NCBI RefSeq assembly: GCF_003815975.1
Contig: NZ_CP033932.1
Span: 4,135,501 to 4,199,500 of the forward strand
DNA: 64,000 bases
DNA from: Chryseobacterium bernardetii
Lineage (GTDB): Bacteria > Bacteroidota > Bacteroidia > Flavobacteriales > Weeksellaceae
Reading direction: 5' to 3'
A program made the position numbers and the translations under genes. The notes beneath the pieces were generated by a model, which worked only from the letters and a program-made list of their open reading frames with translations, ran no database searches and was not told the origin of the DNA. The stretch's first letter is position 1; every line of letters starts with the position of its first letter. Shown here piece after piece: positions 24,937 to 34,099 of this stretch.

Positions 24937-25611
24937 TTAGTTTCCTCCGAATTTGAAACCTACACCTACCTGTAAGAAGCTGTTGGTTAATTTGCCGTCT
25001 CCATCTGCATGTTTAGCTAAGTTAGATACCCCGTAGTTATATCTTGCATCAAAGAATAAACCGTTTTCTAAAGAGTATTCAGCACCAACGAAAGGAGCAA
25101 TATTTAAAGTATTAGTCTGATCTTTGACATCCACTTTGTCTCCGATTCCGAATTCTGAAGCCAATTCTCCCGGAATTTGAGCACCTCCTGTTACTTCATA
25201 TTTTGCTTTTGCTGTAAGGATGATACCAAAACTGGCACCAGCAGAAACTGCTAAATTCTCAGTAATAAAATACTTTGCAGAAACAGGGATTAATAAAGTT
25301 CCGAAAGTTGTTTTAGCTTTCACACGGGCATTTCCTTCAAAATCCCCCTCAAAAGCTCCTGTTTCATCTACTTTACCTCCTAGCGGTGAATAAAGAACTT
25401 CTCCCTGGATACCAAACTTATCACCGAATTTGTGTTCTACTAATCCTCCTACATAGAATGTATGCATTGGATCTGAAGTTTCAGAATGGCCATCAGCCTT
25501 CATTTTTAAAGTAGACAGTGAATATCCGGCTTTAACACCAAATTTTGTTTCCTGTGCGTTTGCGTTAATTCCCAATACAGCTACAGCTGCAATAAGTAAA
25601 TTTTTTTTCAT
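24937..25611 (-). CDS. Outer membrane beta-barrel / porin family protein (member 5, type B)
   Basis: 224 residues. Signal peptide MKKNLLIAAVAVLGINANAQ. Strong paralogy to member 2: TKFGVKAGYSLSTLK, FYVGGLVEHKFGDKFG.QGEV, LLIPVSAKYF. The last strand is VGVGFKF followed by GGN. It has a full promoter at 25646-25675. It belongs to the PorT-like porin family; ligand unknown. Confidence 0.88.
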   Translation of the reverse strand: MKKNLLIAAVAVLGINANAQETKFGVKAGYSLSTLKMKADGHSETSDPMHTFYVGGLVEHKFGDKFGIQGEVLYSPLGGKVDETGAFEGDFEGNARVKAKTTFGTLLIPVSAKYFITENLAVSAGASFGIILTAKAKYEVTGGAQIPGELASEFGIGDKVDVKDQTNTLNIAPFVGAEYSLENGLFFDARYNYGVSNLAKHADGDGKLTNSFLQVGVGFKFGGN

Positions 25612-25645
25612 TGTTAATTAGTTATACATTTTATTTTAAGGACTG

Positions 25646-25675
25646 CAAAACTAATTATTTTTTTCAAATTAACAA
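25646..25675 (-). promoter_or_regulatory. Promoter of barrel gene 5
   Basis: Minus-strand TTG at 25673-25675, 19-bp spacer, TAGTTTTG at 25646-25653, 34 nt before the ATG. Confidence 0.65.
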
Positions 25676-25734
25676 ATTTTAAGAGGAAATTTAAGGTTAA
25701 TAAAAGGTTAATACAACTTTTTTCTTTCTATAAA

Positions 25735-26694
25735 TCAATCATTTCTCAATCTTTTCTCTTCATCATTATATGCAAGAATAATCTTCTTAACAACAGGGTG
25801 TCTTACAACATCTTCTTCCGTAAGATATACAAATCCAATCTCATTAACACCTTTCAGAATTCTCATTGCTTCCTTCAACCCGGATTGCTGGTTTTTCGGA
25901 AGGTCAATCTGGCTTGGATCTCCGGTAATGATAAATTTAGCATTCATTCCCATTCTCGTAAGGAACATTTTCATCTGGGCGTGGGTAGTATTTTGTGCTT
26001 CATCAAGAATTACAAAGGCGTCATCAAGGGTACGTCCTCTCATAAAAGCCAACGGCGCAACCTCAATAACTTTCTTCTCCATAAAGCCTTCCAGCTTCTC
26101 ATGAGGAATCATATCCCGAAGTGCATCGTATAATGGCTGTAAATATGGATCTAACTTTTCCTTAAGATCTCCCGGAAGAAACCCAAGGCTCTCCCCTGCT
26201 TCTACAGCCGGTCTTGTAAGGATAATTCTTTTTACTTCCTTATCTTTCAAAGCTCTTGCTGCCAGCGCCACACTGGTATAAGTCTTCCCGGTTCCGGCAG
26301 GGCCAATGGCGAAAACCATATCTTTTTTCTCTGTTTCTTTTACTAGTTTTTTAAGATTGGTGGTTTTAGCCTTAATAACTTTTCCGTTAACTCCTTTTAC
26401 GATAATGTCCTGATCAAAAATCAGTTGTTTTTCGTTTTCGTCTTTAATATTTAGAATATTTTCAACGTCTTTTAGTCCAATTGAGTTATTTTTTGAGATA
26501 AATTTTACAATATCATCCAGCTTTTGCTTCAGTATGTCTAACGCTTCCTGATTTCCCATTGCAAAAATGTAATGGTCTCTCCCGGTAATTTTAATCGTTG
26601 GAAAGCTTGATTTTAGTAAGTTGAAATATTGGTTATTAACTCCATAGAAGATTTTCGCATCGATGTCTTCCAGATCATAGGTCAATTCAAACAT
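25735..26694 (-). CDS. PhoH family protein
   Basis: A 319-residue P-loop ATPase with Walker A GPAGTGKT at 131-138 and Walker B FVILDEAQNTT near 228. The N-terminal 110 residues carry a KH-like segment, so RNA binding is likely. Relatives are linked to RNA metabolism and ribosome assembly; the exact role is unsettled. It is divergent from the SAM hydrolase gene. Confidence 0.94.
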   Translation of the reverse strand: MFELTYDLEDIDAKIFYGVNNQYFNLLKSSFPTIKITGRDHYIFAMGNQEALDILKQKLDDIVKFISKNNSIGLKDVENILNIKDENEKQLIFDQDIIVKGVNGKVIKAKTTNLKKLVKETEKKDMVFAIGPAGTGKTYTSVALAARALKDKEVKRIILTRPAVEAGESLGFLPGDLKEKLDPYLQPLYDALRDMIPHEKLEGFMEKKVIEVAPLAFMRGRTLDDAFVILDEAQNTTHAQMKMFLTRMGMNAKFIITGDPSQIDLPKNQQSGLKEAMRILKGVNEIGFVYLTEEDVVRHPVVKKIILAYNDEEKRLRND

Positions 26695-26736
26695 GCAGTA
26701 TTTTTATTTTTAGATTTTAAAATTAAAGCTTTTTTT

Positions 26737-26764
26737 CAAATTTATATCAAATTCTTTTCAACAA
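26737..26764 (-). promoter_or_regulatory. Promoter of phoH-like gene
   Basis: Minus-strand TTG at 26762-26764, 17-bp spacer, TAAATTTG at 26737-26744. Confidence 0.55.
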
Positions 26765-26791
26765 TCTTTCGGGCTTTCCTTTTATTTTAAA

Positions 26792-26799
26792 TAACTTTG
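26792..26799 (+). promoter_or_regulatory. -7 element (TAACTTTG) of the SAM hydrolase gene
   Basis: TAACTTTG lies 28 nt before the ATG at 26828. It overlaps the divergent phoH promoter zone; no TTG at the expected -33. Confidence 0.5.
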
Positions 26800-26827
26800 C
26801 AACACTACACTATTCTATAAATTGCTC

Positions 26828-27655
26828 ATGTCAATTATTACCCTTACTTCGGATTTCGGAAATTTAGATTACAGAGTTGCCGCTGTGAAAGGCAAAATTC
26901 TGTCTCTAAATCCTGAGGTTAATATTATTGATATAACCCACGATATCCAGGCATTCAACCTTATACAAACATCTTATATTGTAAGAAACGCTTACAAATA
27001 TTTCCCGAAAGGAAGCATCCATATCCTTTCTGTAGACAGCTTTTATCATAAGTCAAGAAAAAATATCCTTTATAAAGCTGATGGTTCTTACTTTCTGGCA
27101 GCAGATAACGGCCTCTTAAGCCTTATCTTTTTCGATATTAAACCGGAAGCCATTTATGAAATTACGTTGAACAACCGCTTTGATGATGTGATTAATTTCA
27201 CTTCTACGGATATCTTCGTTCCGGCAGCAGTGCATCTTGCCAACGGGGGCCTTCCGGAAGTGATCGGAAGAAAGATAGACACCGCCAAACAGCTGATGTT
27301 CCCAAGGGCCGTTTACAATGAATCTGAAGCAATGATTATTGGTGAAGTAACTTATATTGATAATTTCGGAAATATAATCTCAAATATTAATCAAGATTTC
27401 TTTGAAAATATCAGCAAAGCATATAAAGGATTTACCATAAAATTTAGAAATCTGAGCCTTTCCAGGATTTTTTCCAGTCATACGGAAGTGGTTTCGGACT
27501 GGGAAAGGGAAACGGAATTCCATGGTCAGTCTGCAGCAATCTTCAATGACAGTCAGTTATTGGAGCTTACCATCTATAAAGGCAGCAAGAAAAACGGTGC
27601 TAAAAGCCTGTTTGGATTGAATGTAGGCGAGAATATCTACATTCAATTTATGTAA
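26828..27655 (+). CDS. SAM hydrolase/halogenase-fold protein (DUF62, SAM hydroxide adenosyltransferase)
   Basis: 275 residues from ATG 26828; an in-frame TTG at 26822 also exists but is less likely. The N-terminal TLTSDFG carries the ribose-binding Asp of the family, and IDNFGNIISNI near 180 is the second signature. Relatives split S-adenosylmethionine with water into adenosine and methionine; halogenases use chloride or fluoride and have a longer loop. The hydrolase assignment is the default inference. Single gene on the plus strand. Confidence 0.92.
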   Translation: MSIITLTSDFGNLDYRVAAVKGKILSLNPEVNIIDITHDIQAFNLIQTSYIVRNAYKYFPKGSIHILSVDSFYHKSRKNILYKADGSYFLAADNGLLSLIFFDIKPEAIYEITLNNRFDDVINFTSTDIFVPAAVHLANGGLPEVIGRKIDTAKQLMFPRAVYNESEAMIIGEVTYIDNFGNIISNINQDFFENISKAYKGFTIKFRNLSLSRIFSSHTEVVSDWERETEFHGQSAAIFNDSQLLELTIYKGSKKNGAKSLFGLNVGENIYIQFM

Positions 27656-27690
27656 AATTATATATTTCATAAAAAAACCGATTTTTTTTA

Positions 27691-27698
27691 TATATTTG
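27691..27698 (+). promoter_or_regulatory. -7 element (TATATTTG) of the E2 gene
   Basis: TATATTTG ends 20 nt before the ATG at 27719. The -33 region is a T-run with no TTG. Confidence 0.5.
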
Positions 27699-27718
27699 TC
27701 AAAATCTAAAAATCAAAA

Positions 27719-29020
27719 ATGGCAGAATACAAATTATTGCTTCCTTCCATGGGAGAAGGTGTTATGGAAGCGACAATTATCACTTGGTTATTCAATGAAG
27801 GTGATAACGTAAAAGAGGATGACTCTGTAGTAGAAATTGCAACAGATAAAGTAGATTCAGACGTTCCGACACCAGTTTCGGGAAAAATCGTAAAAATTTT
27901 AAAGCATAAAGATGAAGTTGCAAAAGTAGGTGAGGCCATTGCTATTTTAGAAATTGAAGGAGAAGGTTCTGCTTCTGAGGAAGTAGCCTCTGAAACACCG
28001 GCAGCTACTCCGGATACTGAAACTTTAAAAACTATTGAGCAGCCTTTACAAACTGCGGCTGCATCCAATGTAGAATTCTCGGGAGATCTTTATTTATCTC
28101 CACTCGTAAAATCAATTGCACAACAGGAAAATATTTCCGAAACTGAACTGAAATCTATCAAAGGAAGCGGTTTAGAGGGAAGAATTACTAAAGAAGATAT
28201 TTTAGCTTACGTTGCTAACAGAGGAAATCAACCAACTCAACAGGCTGCTCCGGTTCAGCAGGCTGTTTCTGCTCCGGCTTCAGCACCGGCTGCAACCATT
28301 ACTGCTGCTGCGGGAGATGAGATCATTCCGATGGACAGAATGAGAAAGATCATTGCTGAAAACATGGTGAAAGCAAAACAAATTGCTCCACATGTAACTT
28401 CTTTCATTGAGACAGACGTTACCAACGTTGTAAAATGGAGAAACAAAAACAAAGCAATCTTCGAAAAACGTGAAGGTGAAAAACTTACTTTCATGCCTAT
28501 TTTTGTGAAAGCTGTAGTAAAAGCAATCCAGGATTTCCCAATGATCAATGTTTCTGTAAGTGGTGAAAACATCATTAAAAAGAAAAATATCAATATTGGT
28601 ATGGCAACTGCTCTACCAGACGGAAATCTTATTGTTCCTGTCATTAAAAATGCAGACCAGCTATCTCTTTCAGGTCTTGCCAAAGCAATCAACGATTTAG
28701 CGTACAGAGCAAGAAACAAGAAATTAAGACCGGAAGACACTCAGGGAGCAACTTATACTATTTCTAACGTAGGAAGCTTTGGAAACCTTATGGGTACTCC
28801 AATCATTCCTCAGCCACAGGTGGCGATCCTTGCCATTGGAGCTATCGTTAAGAAGCCTGCAGTTCTTGAAACAGCAGATGGTGATGTAATTGCGATCAGA
28901 AACTTAATGTTCATGTCTCACTCTTATGACCACAGAGTAGTAGACGGTTCTCTGGGAGGAATGATGCTGAAACACGTTCATGATTACCTTGAAAACTGGG
29001 ATCTGAATACAGAAATATAA
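27719..29020 (+). CDS. 2-oxo acid dehydrogenase E2 acyltransferase (branched-chain type)
   Basis: 433 residues. Lipoyl domain 1-76 with lipoylated K44 in EIATDKVDSDVP; linker; E3-binding domain about 122-160 (YLSPLVKSIAQQE, GSGLEGRITKEDIL); Ala/Pro linker; catalytic domain from about 195 with SYDHRVVDG at 402-410 (H405, D409). The single lipoyl domain and DKVDSDVP motif favour the branched-chain complex over pyruvate or oxoglutarate. No E1 or E3 gene is adjacent. Followed by a terminator at 29072-29105. Confidence 0.9.
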   Translation: MAEYKLLLPSMGEGVMEATIITWLFNEGDNVKEDDSVVEIATDKVDSDVPTPVSGKIVKILKHKDEVAKVGEAIAILEIEGEGSASEEVASETPAATPDTETLKTIEQPLQTAAASNVEFSGDLYLSPLVKSIAQQENISETELKSIKGSGLEGRITKEDILAYVANRGNQPTQQAAPVQQAVSAPASAPAATITAAAGDEIIPMDRMRKIIAENMVKAKQIAPHVTSFIETDVTNVVKWRNKNKAIFEKREGEKLTFMPIFVKAVVKAIQDFPMINVSVSGENIIKKKNINIGMATALPDGNLIVPVIKNADQLSLSGLAKAINDLAYRARNKKLRPEDTQGATYTISNVGSFGNLMGTPIIPQPQVAILAIGAIVKKPAVLETADGDVIAIRNLMFMSHSYDHRVVDGSLGGMMLKHVHDYLENWDLNTEI

Positions 29021-29071
29021 GTAATGAAAATCAGCAATGAGTAATAGTTGCTGAGTATCTCATCAATACAT

Positions 29072-29105
29072 AAAACCTTCGATTTTTGATCGGAGGTTTT
29101 TTTAT
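29072..29105 (+). terminator. Terminator after the E2 gene
   Basis: AAAACCTTCGAT and ATCGGAGGTTTT pair with one wobble around TTTTG, followed by TTTTTATT. Confidence 0.8.
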
Positions 29106-29176
29106 TGTAAATTTTTGAACAGAAGTAATATGAACATTACTCAGATTGTCTTATATGAAACATAACTCAATTATAT

Positions 29177-30607
29177 ATGAAACAATTCATTCTGACCACA
29201 TTTGCACTAAGCATTTCCATAATGGTCTCCTCTCAGAAATCTGAACAATCTGAACTGATTGATCAGTATGTAAAAGAAATGGTTACCATTAATCAGATCC
29301 CAGGGCTGGCTATTGGAGTTATAAAAGACGGTAAGGTTGTTTTGGAGAAATATTACGGAACAGAAACACTGGAAAGCAATAAAAAGGTGGGCTCAGACTC
29401 AATGTTCAGGATATATTCCACCTCAAAATTGATGACAAATATCGGCGCTTTTCAACTGATTGAAAAAGGCCGTTTATTTTTAGACGACAACATTTCAAAA
29501 TATCTTGAAAGTCTACCCATAGAATGGCAGGAAGTTAAAATAAAAAATCTATTAACCCATTCTTCGGGAATCCCTAATCTCATAGCCTTTAATGACATTT
29601 CTGCAAATGATTCTAATGCTAAGGTTATTGAGCGGCTGGCGAAAGAAAAAATGGAATTTAAAACAGGAAATGAATTCAGATACAATCAAACGAACTATTT
29701 CCTTCTTACCATGATTATTGAAAAAATAACAGGAATGGCTTTTGAGGATTTTATTATAAACAATCAGTTTTCAGATACTAAAAATCAAGTAGTATTTTCC
29801 TCAAATGCTCTCGAAAAAATCCCTAATCGTGTTATAAAATACAACTACAATCCGGAAAAGAAACAATATGAAAAGTCCACAGATATAAGCGGAACAAGAG
29901 CCCACTCTGCCAACGGAGTGGCTATAACACTTCCTGCCTTCCTAAAATGGAGCCAACATCTTAGTAAAAATGATTTCCTGGACCAAAGAACAAAAGAAAT
30001 GATGTGGCAGTCTTTTGATTTTGGTAATAAAAAAGATGTTTTTGCATATGGATGGGACATCAGTAAAGTAAACAATATACATGCTTACAATTTTTCCGGT
30101 GGCAATGTAAGCGCCTATAAAATTTACCCGGAACGTAATTTGGCAATAATTATGATTTCTAACGGATACAGTTTATTTCCTGTTCAGTATCGGATTATCA
30201 ATCATATTGCGGCTATGATTGATAAAGATTTAACTGATGACTATCTATTAGCAGAAGAAAACATCATCTCTGAATTTTCCAGAAAAAACAATCCTGATGC
30301 CGAGAAAACTTATCATTCATTAAAAGCAAAAAATCCAAAATGGAATTTTGAAAACATATTGAATGACATAGGCTATATCCTGTTAAGGAATTCGAGAACT
30401 GACGAAGCCATTAGAGTATTCGCTTTAAACGCCAAAGAAAATCCAAAGTCAGCAAATGCTTTTGACAGTTTAGGTGAAGGGTATTTCAGCGCTAAAAATT
30501 ATACTTTAGCTTTAAAGAATTATAAAAAATCATTAGCATTAAATCCTGATAACGCCAACGCTATAAAAGCAATCCAGACAATAGAGGATCTGATGAAGAA
30601 AAAATAA
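29177..30607 (+). CDS. Serine hydrolase (beta-lactamase class C-like) with C-terminal TPR
   Basis: 476 residues. Signal peptide 1-20. Beta-lactamase/DD-peptidase fold about 25-360 with SxxK as S81-T-S-K84. The YxN position reads Y169-N-Q171, so the usual Asn is Gln unless the loop is shifted. C-terminal TPR-like helices from about 390 (NPKSANAFDSLGEGYFSAKNY..ALKNYKKSLALNPDN). Probably periplasmic; substrate unknown, and such proteins are often esterases or peptidases rather than beta-lactamases. Ends before a terminator at 30651. Confidence 0.9.
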   Translation: MKQFILTTFALSISIMVSSQKSEQSELIDQYVKEMVTINQIPGLAIGVIKDGKVVLEKYYGTETLESNKKVGSDSMFRIYSTSKLMTNIGAFQLIEKGRLFLDDNISKYLESLPIEWQEVKIKNLLTHSSGIPNLIAFNDISANDSNAKVIERLAKEKMEFKTGNEFRYNQTNYFLLTMIIEKITGMAFEDFIINNQFSDTKNQVVFSSNALEKIPNRVIKYNYNPEKKQYEKSTDISGTRAHSANGVAITLPAFLKWSQHLSKNDFLDQRTKEMMWQSFDFGNKKDVFAYGWDISKVNNIHAYNFSGGNVSAYKIYPERNLAIIMISNGYSLFPVQYRIINHIAAMIDKDLTDDYLLAEENIISEFSRKNNPDAEKTYHSLKAKNPKWNFENILNDIGYILLRNSRTDEAIRVFALNAKENPKSANAFDSLGEGYFSAKNYTLALKNYKKSLALNPDNANAIKAIQTIEDLMKKK

Positions 30608-30650
30608 ATGTTTTCTTTAATATTGCTGACTTCCGATCAGAATTCAAAAT

Positions 30651-30684
30651 AAAAACCTTCAATTTTTAACAGAAGGTTTTTTTG
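30651..30684 (+). terminator. Terminator after the serine hydrolase gene
   Basis: AAAAACCTTC and GAAGGTTTTT pair around AATTTTTAACA, followed by a T-run. Its stem resembles the terminator at 29072. Confidence 0.75.
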
Positions 30685-30730
30685 TTGGATTTTTTCTTTA
30701 ATAGTTTTATCTTTAGACAAAGTATTATGT

Positions 30731-30808
30731 ATGGAGTTAGATTTCAGAAAATTATATGTAACCAGGTTATTTGATTTTTCCAAAGAATATGAATACCTAA
30801 GACACTGA
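30731..30808 (+). CDS. Possible 25-codon small ORF
   Basis: ATG at 30731 opens MELDFRKLYVTRLFDFSKEY and stops at 30808. A -7-like TATCTTTA lies just upstream. The codon use looks ordinary but the frame is too short to judge. It could be a remnant of a larger gene or chance. The rest of 30608-30895 shows only the terminator. Confidence 0.2.
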   Translation: MELDFRKLYVTRLFDFSKEYEYLRH

Positions 30809-30895
30809 GCATTGACAAATACTTAATGGTATCAAAATTTTTAGAAGAAATATAAATATCAATATTTTACCGTAATTATCCTTCAAAACCTACAA

Positions 30896-32257
30896 ATGCT
30901 GAAAATTCTTATCCTTATTCGCCAATCTGTAAAAAAATCATTTGATAATATCCGAAATGAACAACTGAAGCACAATCTCCTTCAGGCTATCCCTTTTTGG
31001 ATAGGGTCTGTGATTACCGGATTTTTTGCTGTATTATATGCGCAGATATTTGCCTGGGGCGAAAATCTCATGAATTTTATCTTTGACTGGCATGCATGGA
31101 TGATTTTCATTATTGCCCCGATGGGGTTTGTGCTTTCCTGGTGGCTGGTAAAAGAATTTGCTCCCAATGCTAAAGGAAGCGGTATTCCACAGGTGATGGC
31201 CGCTGTAGAACTTGCCAATCCGAAAGAGCATAGAAAGATCAGAAGCCTTTTAAGCCTTAAAATCATTATTTTTAAAATTATTTCTTCTGTAGTTCTGGTG
31301 ATCGGCGGCGGCGCTGTGGGCCGTGAAGGTCCTACCATTCAAATTGCAGGCTCTGTTTTCAGGAAAGTTAATGAATATCTTCCTGACTGGTGGCCAAAGA
31401 TTTCTAAAAAGAATATGATCATGACCGGAGCAGCAGCAGGACTTGCAGCAGCTTTTAATACTCCCCTCGGGGGAATTGTTTTTGCAGTAGAAGAACTATC
31501 TAAAACACATATCAATTACTTTAAAACAGCTTTATTTACCGCTGTCATTATTGCCGGGCTTACGGCTCAGACCTTAGCCGGATCTTATTTGTATTTAGGA
31601 TATCCGAAAACGAATGATGTTTCTCTAATGGTCATGTTTCCTATCATGCTTGTAGCAGCCACAGCCGGAATTATGGCCAGCCAGCTTTCAGTAATCATGC
31701 TTAAGATCAATGGATGGAAAAAGAAGACACTGAAAACAGATAGGGCTAATATAGTATTTCTGATTATATGTGCTTTAATTATTGCATCTATCGCCTATTT
31801 CATCAATCGTGAAATTTTAGGTTCAGGAAAGGAAATTATGGAACGGGTTCTTTTCACAAAAGATAAACATGAAGATTGGTATGTTCCTATCTTAAGAATG
31901 CTTGGCCCTGCCCTGTCTTTCACTTCCGGAGGTGCAGGCGGGATTTTCGCCCCGGCTCTTACAGCAGGAGCTAGTATCGGATCTGTTATTTCAGGGGCAA
32001 TTCATTTAACACCAAATGAAACCAACGTAGTGGTTCTGGGCGGAATGGTAGCTTTTCTTACAGGAATTACCAGAGCCCCGTTTACATCAGCAATCATTGT
32101 ACTGGAAATGACAGACAGGCATTCCCTTATTTTTCATCTGATGCTTGCCGGGATGTTTTCTTCCATTGCTTCAATCTTAGTGAGCAGACATTCTCTGTAC
32201 GATGTATTAAAAACGAATTTTCTAACAGAGCTCAGGAAAAATCCGCAAAATCAATAA
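30896..32257 (+). CDS. ClC family chloride transporter
   Basis: 453 residues with about 10-12 membrane segments. The three selectivity motifs are present: GSGIP at 94-98, GREGP at 142-146 with gating Glu144, and GGIFAP near 350. The second Glu (internal proton glutamate) is kept in IVFAVEEL, so it is probably a 2Cl-/H+ antiporter rather than a channel. No CBS domains. Monocistronic. Confidence 0.94.
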   Translation: MLKILILIRQSVKKSFDNIRNEQLKHNLLQAIPFWIGSVITGFFAVLYAQIFAWGENLMNFIFDWHAWMIFIIAPMGFVLSWWLVKEFAPNAKGSGIPQVMAAVELANPKEHRKIRSLLSLKIIIFKIISSVVLVIGGGAVGREGPTIQIAGSVFRKVNEYLPDWWPKISKKNMIMTGAAAGLAAAFNTPLGGIVFAVEELSKTHINYFKTALFTAVIIAGLTAQTLAGSYLYLGYPKTNDVSLMVMFPIMLVAATAGIMASQLSVIMLKINGWKKKTLKTDRANIVFLIICALIIASIAYFINREILGSGKEIMERVLFTKDKHEDWYVPILRMLGPALSFTSGGAGGIFAPALTAGASIGSVISGAIHLTPNETNVVVLGGMVAFLTGITRAPFTSAIIVLEMTDRHSLIFHLMLAGMFSSIASILVSRHSLYDVLKTNFLTELRKNPQNQ

Positions 32258-32294
32258 AAAAAATAACAATAAGATACCACAAGTTACTGTAAAT

Positions 32295-32325
32295 TTGATT
32301 TTTACCATAAAAATCATTACTTTTG
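32295..32325 (+). promoter_or_regulatory. Promoter of the T9SS adhesin gene
   Basis: TTG at 32295-32297, 20-bp spacer, TACTTTTG at 32318-32325. A full consensus match. Confidence 0.75.
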
Positions 32326-32363
32326 ATGCATAACCAAGAATACAATAAAATAAAACATTTGTT

Positions 32364-33710
32364 ATGCGGAAATTTTTACTTCATGCAACATTAGTTGCCC
32401 TTCCTGTATTAGGCTATGGCCAAATATTTCAAGAGAATTTTGATGGAAACGGACAAGGCATTGCGGCCTGGACTGTAATTAACGTAGATGGACTCACTCC
32501 TGCCACTGCTGTAAACTTCATAACCAATGGATGGAACAGTATTGACAGACAAGGTGTCAATGGTAATTTCGGTGGCCCTGCCGGTAACTATGCAGCAATG
32601 AGTACCTCATGGTACACTCCTGTCGGGACATCAAATGACTGGCTGATATCTCCAACCATACCGGTGTCAGGTGCATCTCCTACGTTATATTGGGATGCAA
32701 AGGCCCAGGATGCTGCTAATCCGGATGGCTATAAAGTCATGCTTGCTCCTAACGGAGGAAATACTGTTGCCGACTTTACGGTAGAACTGTATAGCACAAC
32801 GAGCGAAAACTCATGGTGGACAAGCCGTGCAGTAAGCCTCACACCTTATATCGGTCAGAATGTAAGAGTGGCTTTTGTGAATAACAGCACTGATAAATTC
32901 ATACTGGTAGTTGATAATATAAAAGTAGATTATACTTTTGTACAGCCTCCAGCCTCTTATTGCGGCCCTTTACAGTTTGTTGACCCTGATTTTGGTGATC
33001 CTGCTGATGAGCCTATCACTTTAGTGAATTTTGCAGGAATCAACAATACAACAAGTAATACCATAGGTGCCGGAGTTTCCCATGAATATTTCCTTAATCA
33101 GACCGCTACTGTTACCCAGGGGCAATCCTACAACATTACTTTAAAAGGAAATACGGGCGGAAACTGGACAGACAGCTTTGTTGTATTTATCGACTGGAAT
33201 CACAATGGTATTCTGAATGAACCTGGTGAAGTATATCCGGTTACCCAAACCATACAGAATTCAGATGGTACTGATGCCGTTCAGGCAGTACATTCTATTG
33301 CTGTTCCGGCCAATGCTCTTCCAGGAAATACAAGAATGAGGGTAAAAAAAGTATATGGTACTATTGCTAATGACCCAGACATCATACTTCCTTGTAAAGG
33401 CGGTGTGTTTGGACAGGCAGAGGATTACACCGTTAATGTAATTGCCAGCAACCTTGCTGTAAATGAAGTCAGCAAAAAGGAAACTTCATTCAAGGCCTAT
33501 CCTAATCCTGTAACTGATATGTTAAATATTGATTCCAAAGTTAAAGTAAAATCAATACAGGTTACAGATACTTCAGGCAGAACGGTTTTAAGTTCAGAAA
33601 TTAACCAAAGTAAATTCAATATTAATTTATCTAACCTTTCTACCGGAAGTTATATAGTAACTGCTGATACAGAAACCGGATTACAATCTGTAAAAGTGAT
33701 CAAAAAATAA
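32364..33710 (+). CDS. T9SS-secreted protein with cleaved-adhesin and GEVED domains
   Basis: 448 residues. Signal peptide about 1-20 (ending GYGQ). Residues 22-190 resemble a choice-of-anchor J/cleaved adhesin jellyroll (FQENFDGNGQG, NDWLISPTIPV, FILVVDNIKVDY). Residues 200-360 fit a GEVED domain (YCGPLQF, VFIDWNHNGILNEPGEVY, TRMRVKKVYG, GQAEDYTVNV). The last 75 residues are a T9SS type A sorting domain (FKAYPNPVTDMLNI to VKVIKK). Exported to the surface; ligand unknown. Confidence 0.92.
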   Translation: MRKFLLHATLVALPVLGYGQIFQENFDGNGQGIAAWTVINVDGLTPATAVNFITNGWNSIDRQGVNGNFGGPAGNYAAMSTSWYTPVGTSNDWLISPTIPVSGASPTLYWDAKAQDAANPDGYKVMLAPNGGNTVADFTVELYSTTSENSWWTSRAVSLTPYIGQNVRVAFVNNSTDKFILVVDNIKVDYTFVQPPASYCGPLQFVDPDFGDPADEPITLVNFAGINNTTSNTIGAGVSHEYFLNQTATVTQGQSYNITLKGNTGGNWTDSFVVFIDWNHNGILNEPGEVYPVTQTIQNSDGTDAVQAVHSIAVPANALPGNTRMRVKKVYGTIANDPDIILPCKGGVFGQAEDYTVNVIASNLAVNEVSKKETSFKAYPNPVTDMLNIDSKVKVKSIQVTDTSGRTVLSSEINQSKFNINLSNLSTGSYIVTADTETGLQSVKVIKK

Positions 33711-33727
33711 TTAAAAAAGATGATACA

Positions 33728-33759
33728 TAAAAAAGACCTGTTATTTACAGGTCTTTTTT
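33728..33759. terminator. Bidirectional terminator
   Basis: AAAAAGACCTGT and ACAGGTCTTTTT pair around TATT with runs on both sides. Its right edge supplies the stop codon of the truncated gene at 33759-33947. Confidence 0.8.
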
Positions 33760-33947
33760 TAGCATGATGTGTTTAATGAATGGATAGGTCCTTCCAGATG
33801 ATCCAACTCTTTGTAAATAATGTCTGAAGCTCCAATTTCGATAATCTCAGCCTCAAAAGAGATCCCGTTTTTCCTGACAATTCTATCCTGTGAATAGCCG
33901 CAAATTCCCAACACCAACAGCGGTAATGTATACATTCTGGTTTTCAT
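33759..33947 (-). pseudogene. Truncated N-terminal part of a secreted protein
   Basis: 62 codons from MKTRMYTLPLL; the frame extends to 33977 but this ATG starts a proper signal peptide (GYSQ near 19). The body DRIVRKNGISFEAEIIEIG..IIYKELDHLEGP matches the start of a common Bacteroidota domain in which this motif is followed by many more residues. Here it ends at HSLNTSC, with the stop formed by terminator sequence. I therefore read it as a 3'-deleted gene, though a real short protein cannot be ruled out. Confidence 0.55.
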
Positions 33948-34035
33948 GAAATAAAAATTCGTTTGATAAGAGTACAAAAAACACCATCAACACTCAAATT
34001 CCCACGATAAACACTCCATTATTTCATAAATATTC

Positions 34036-34066
34036 TTGCATATTACAAATATAATTTCTACTTTTG
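34036..34066 (+). promoter_or_regulatory. Promoter of the rpsF-rpsR-rplI operon
   Basis: TTG at 34036-34038, 20-bp spacer, TACTTTTG at 34059-34066; leader of about 27 nt to the rpsF ATG. Confidence 0.8.
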
Positions 34067-34099
34067 CACCTCGAAATAATTAACAAATTTTTTAACATT

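Noticed and set aside
30731..30808. Treating the 25-codon frame as a confirmed small protein
   Set aside because: Length and a single weak -7 box are not enough; kept only as a low-confidence feature.
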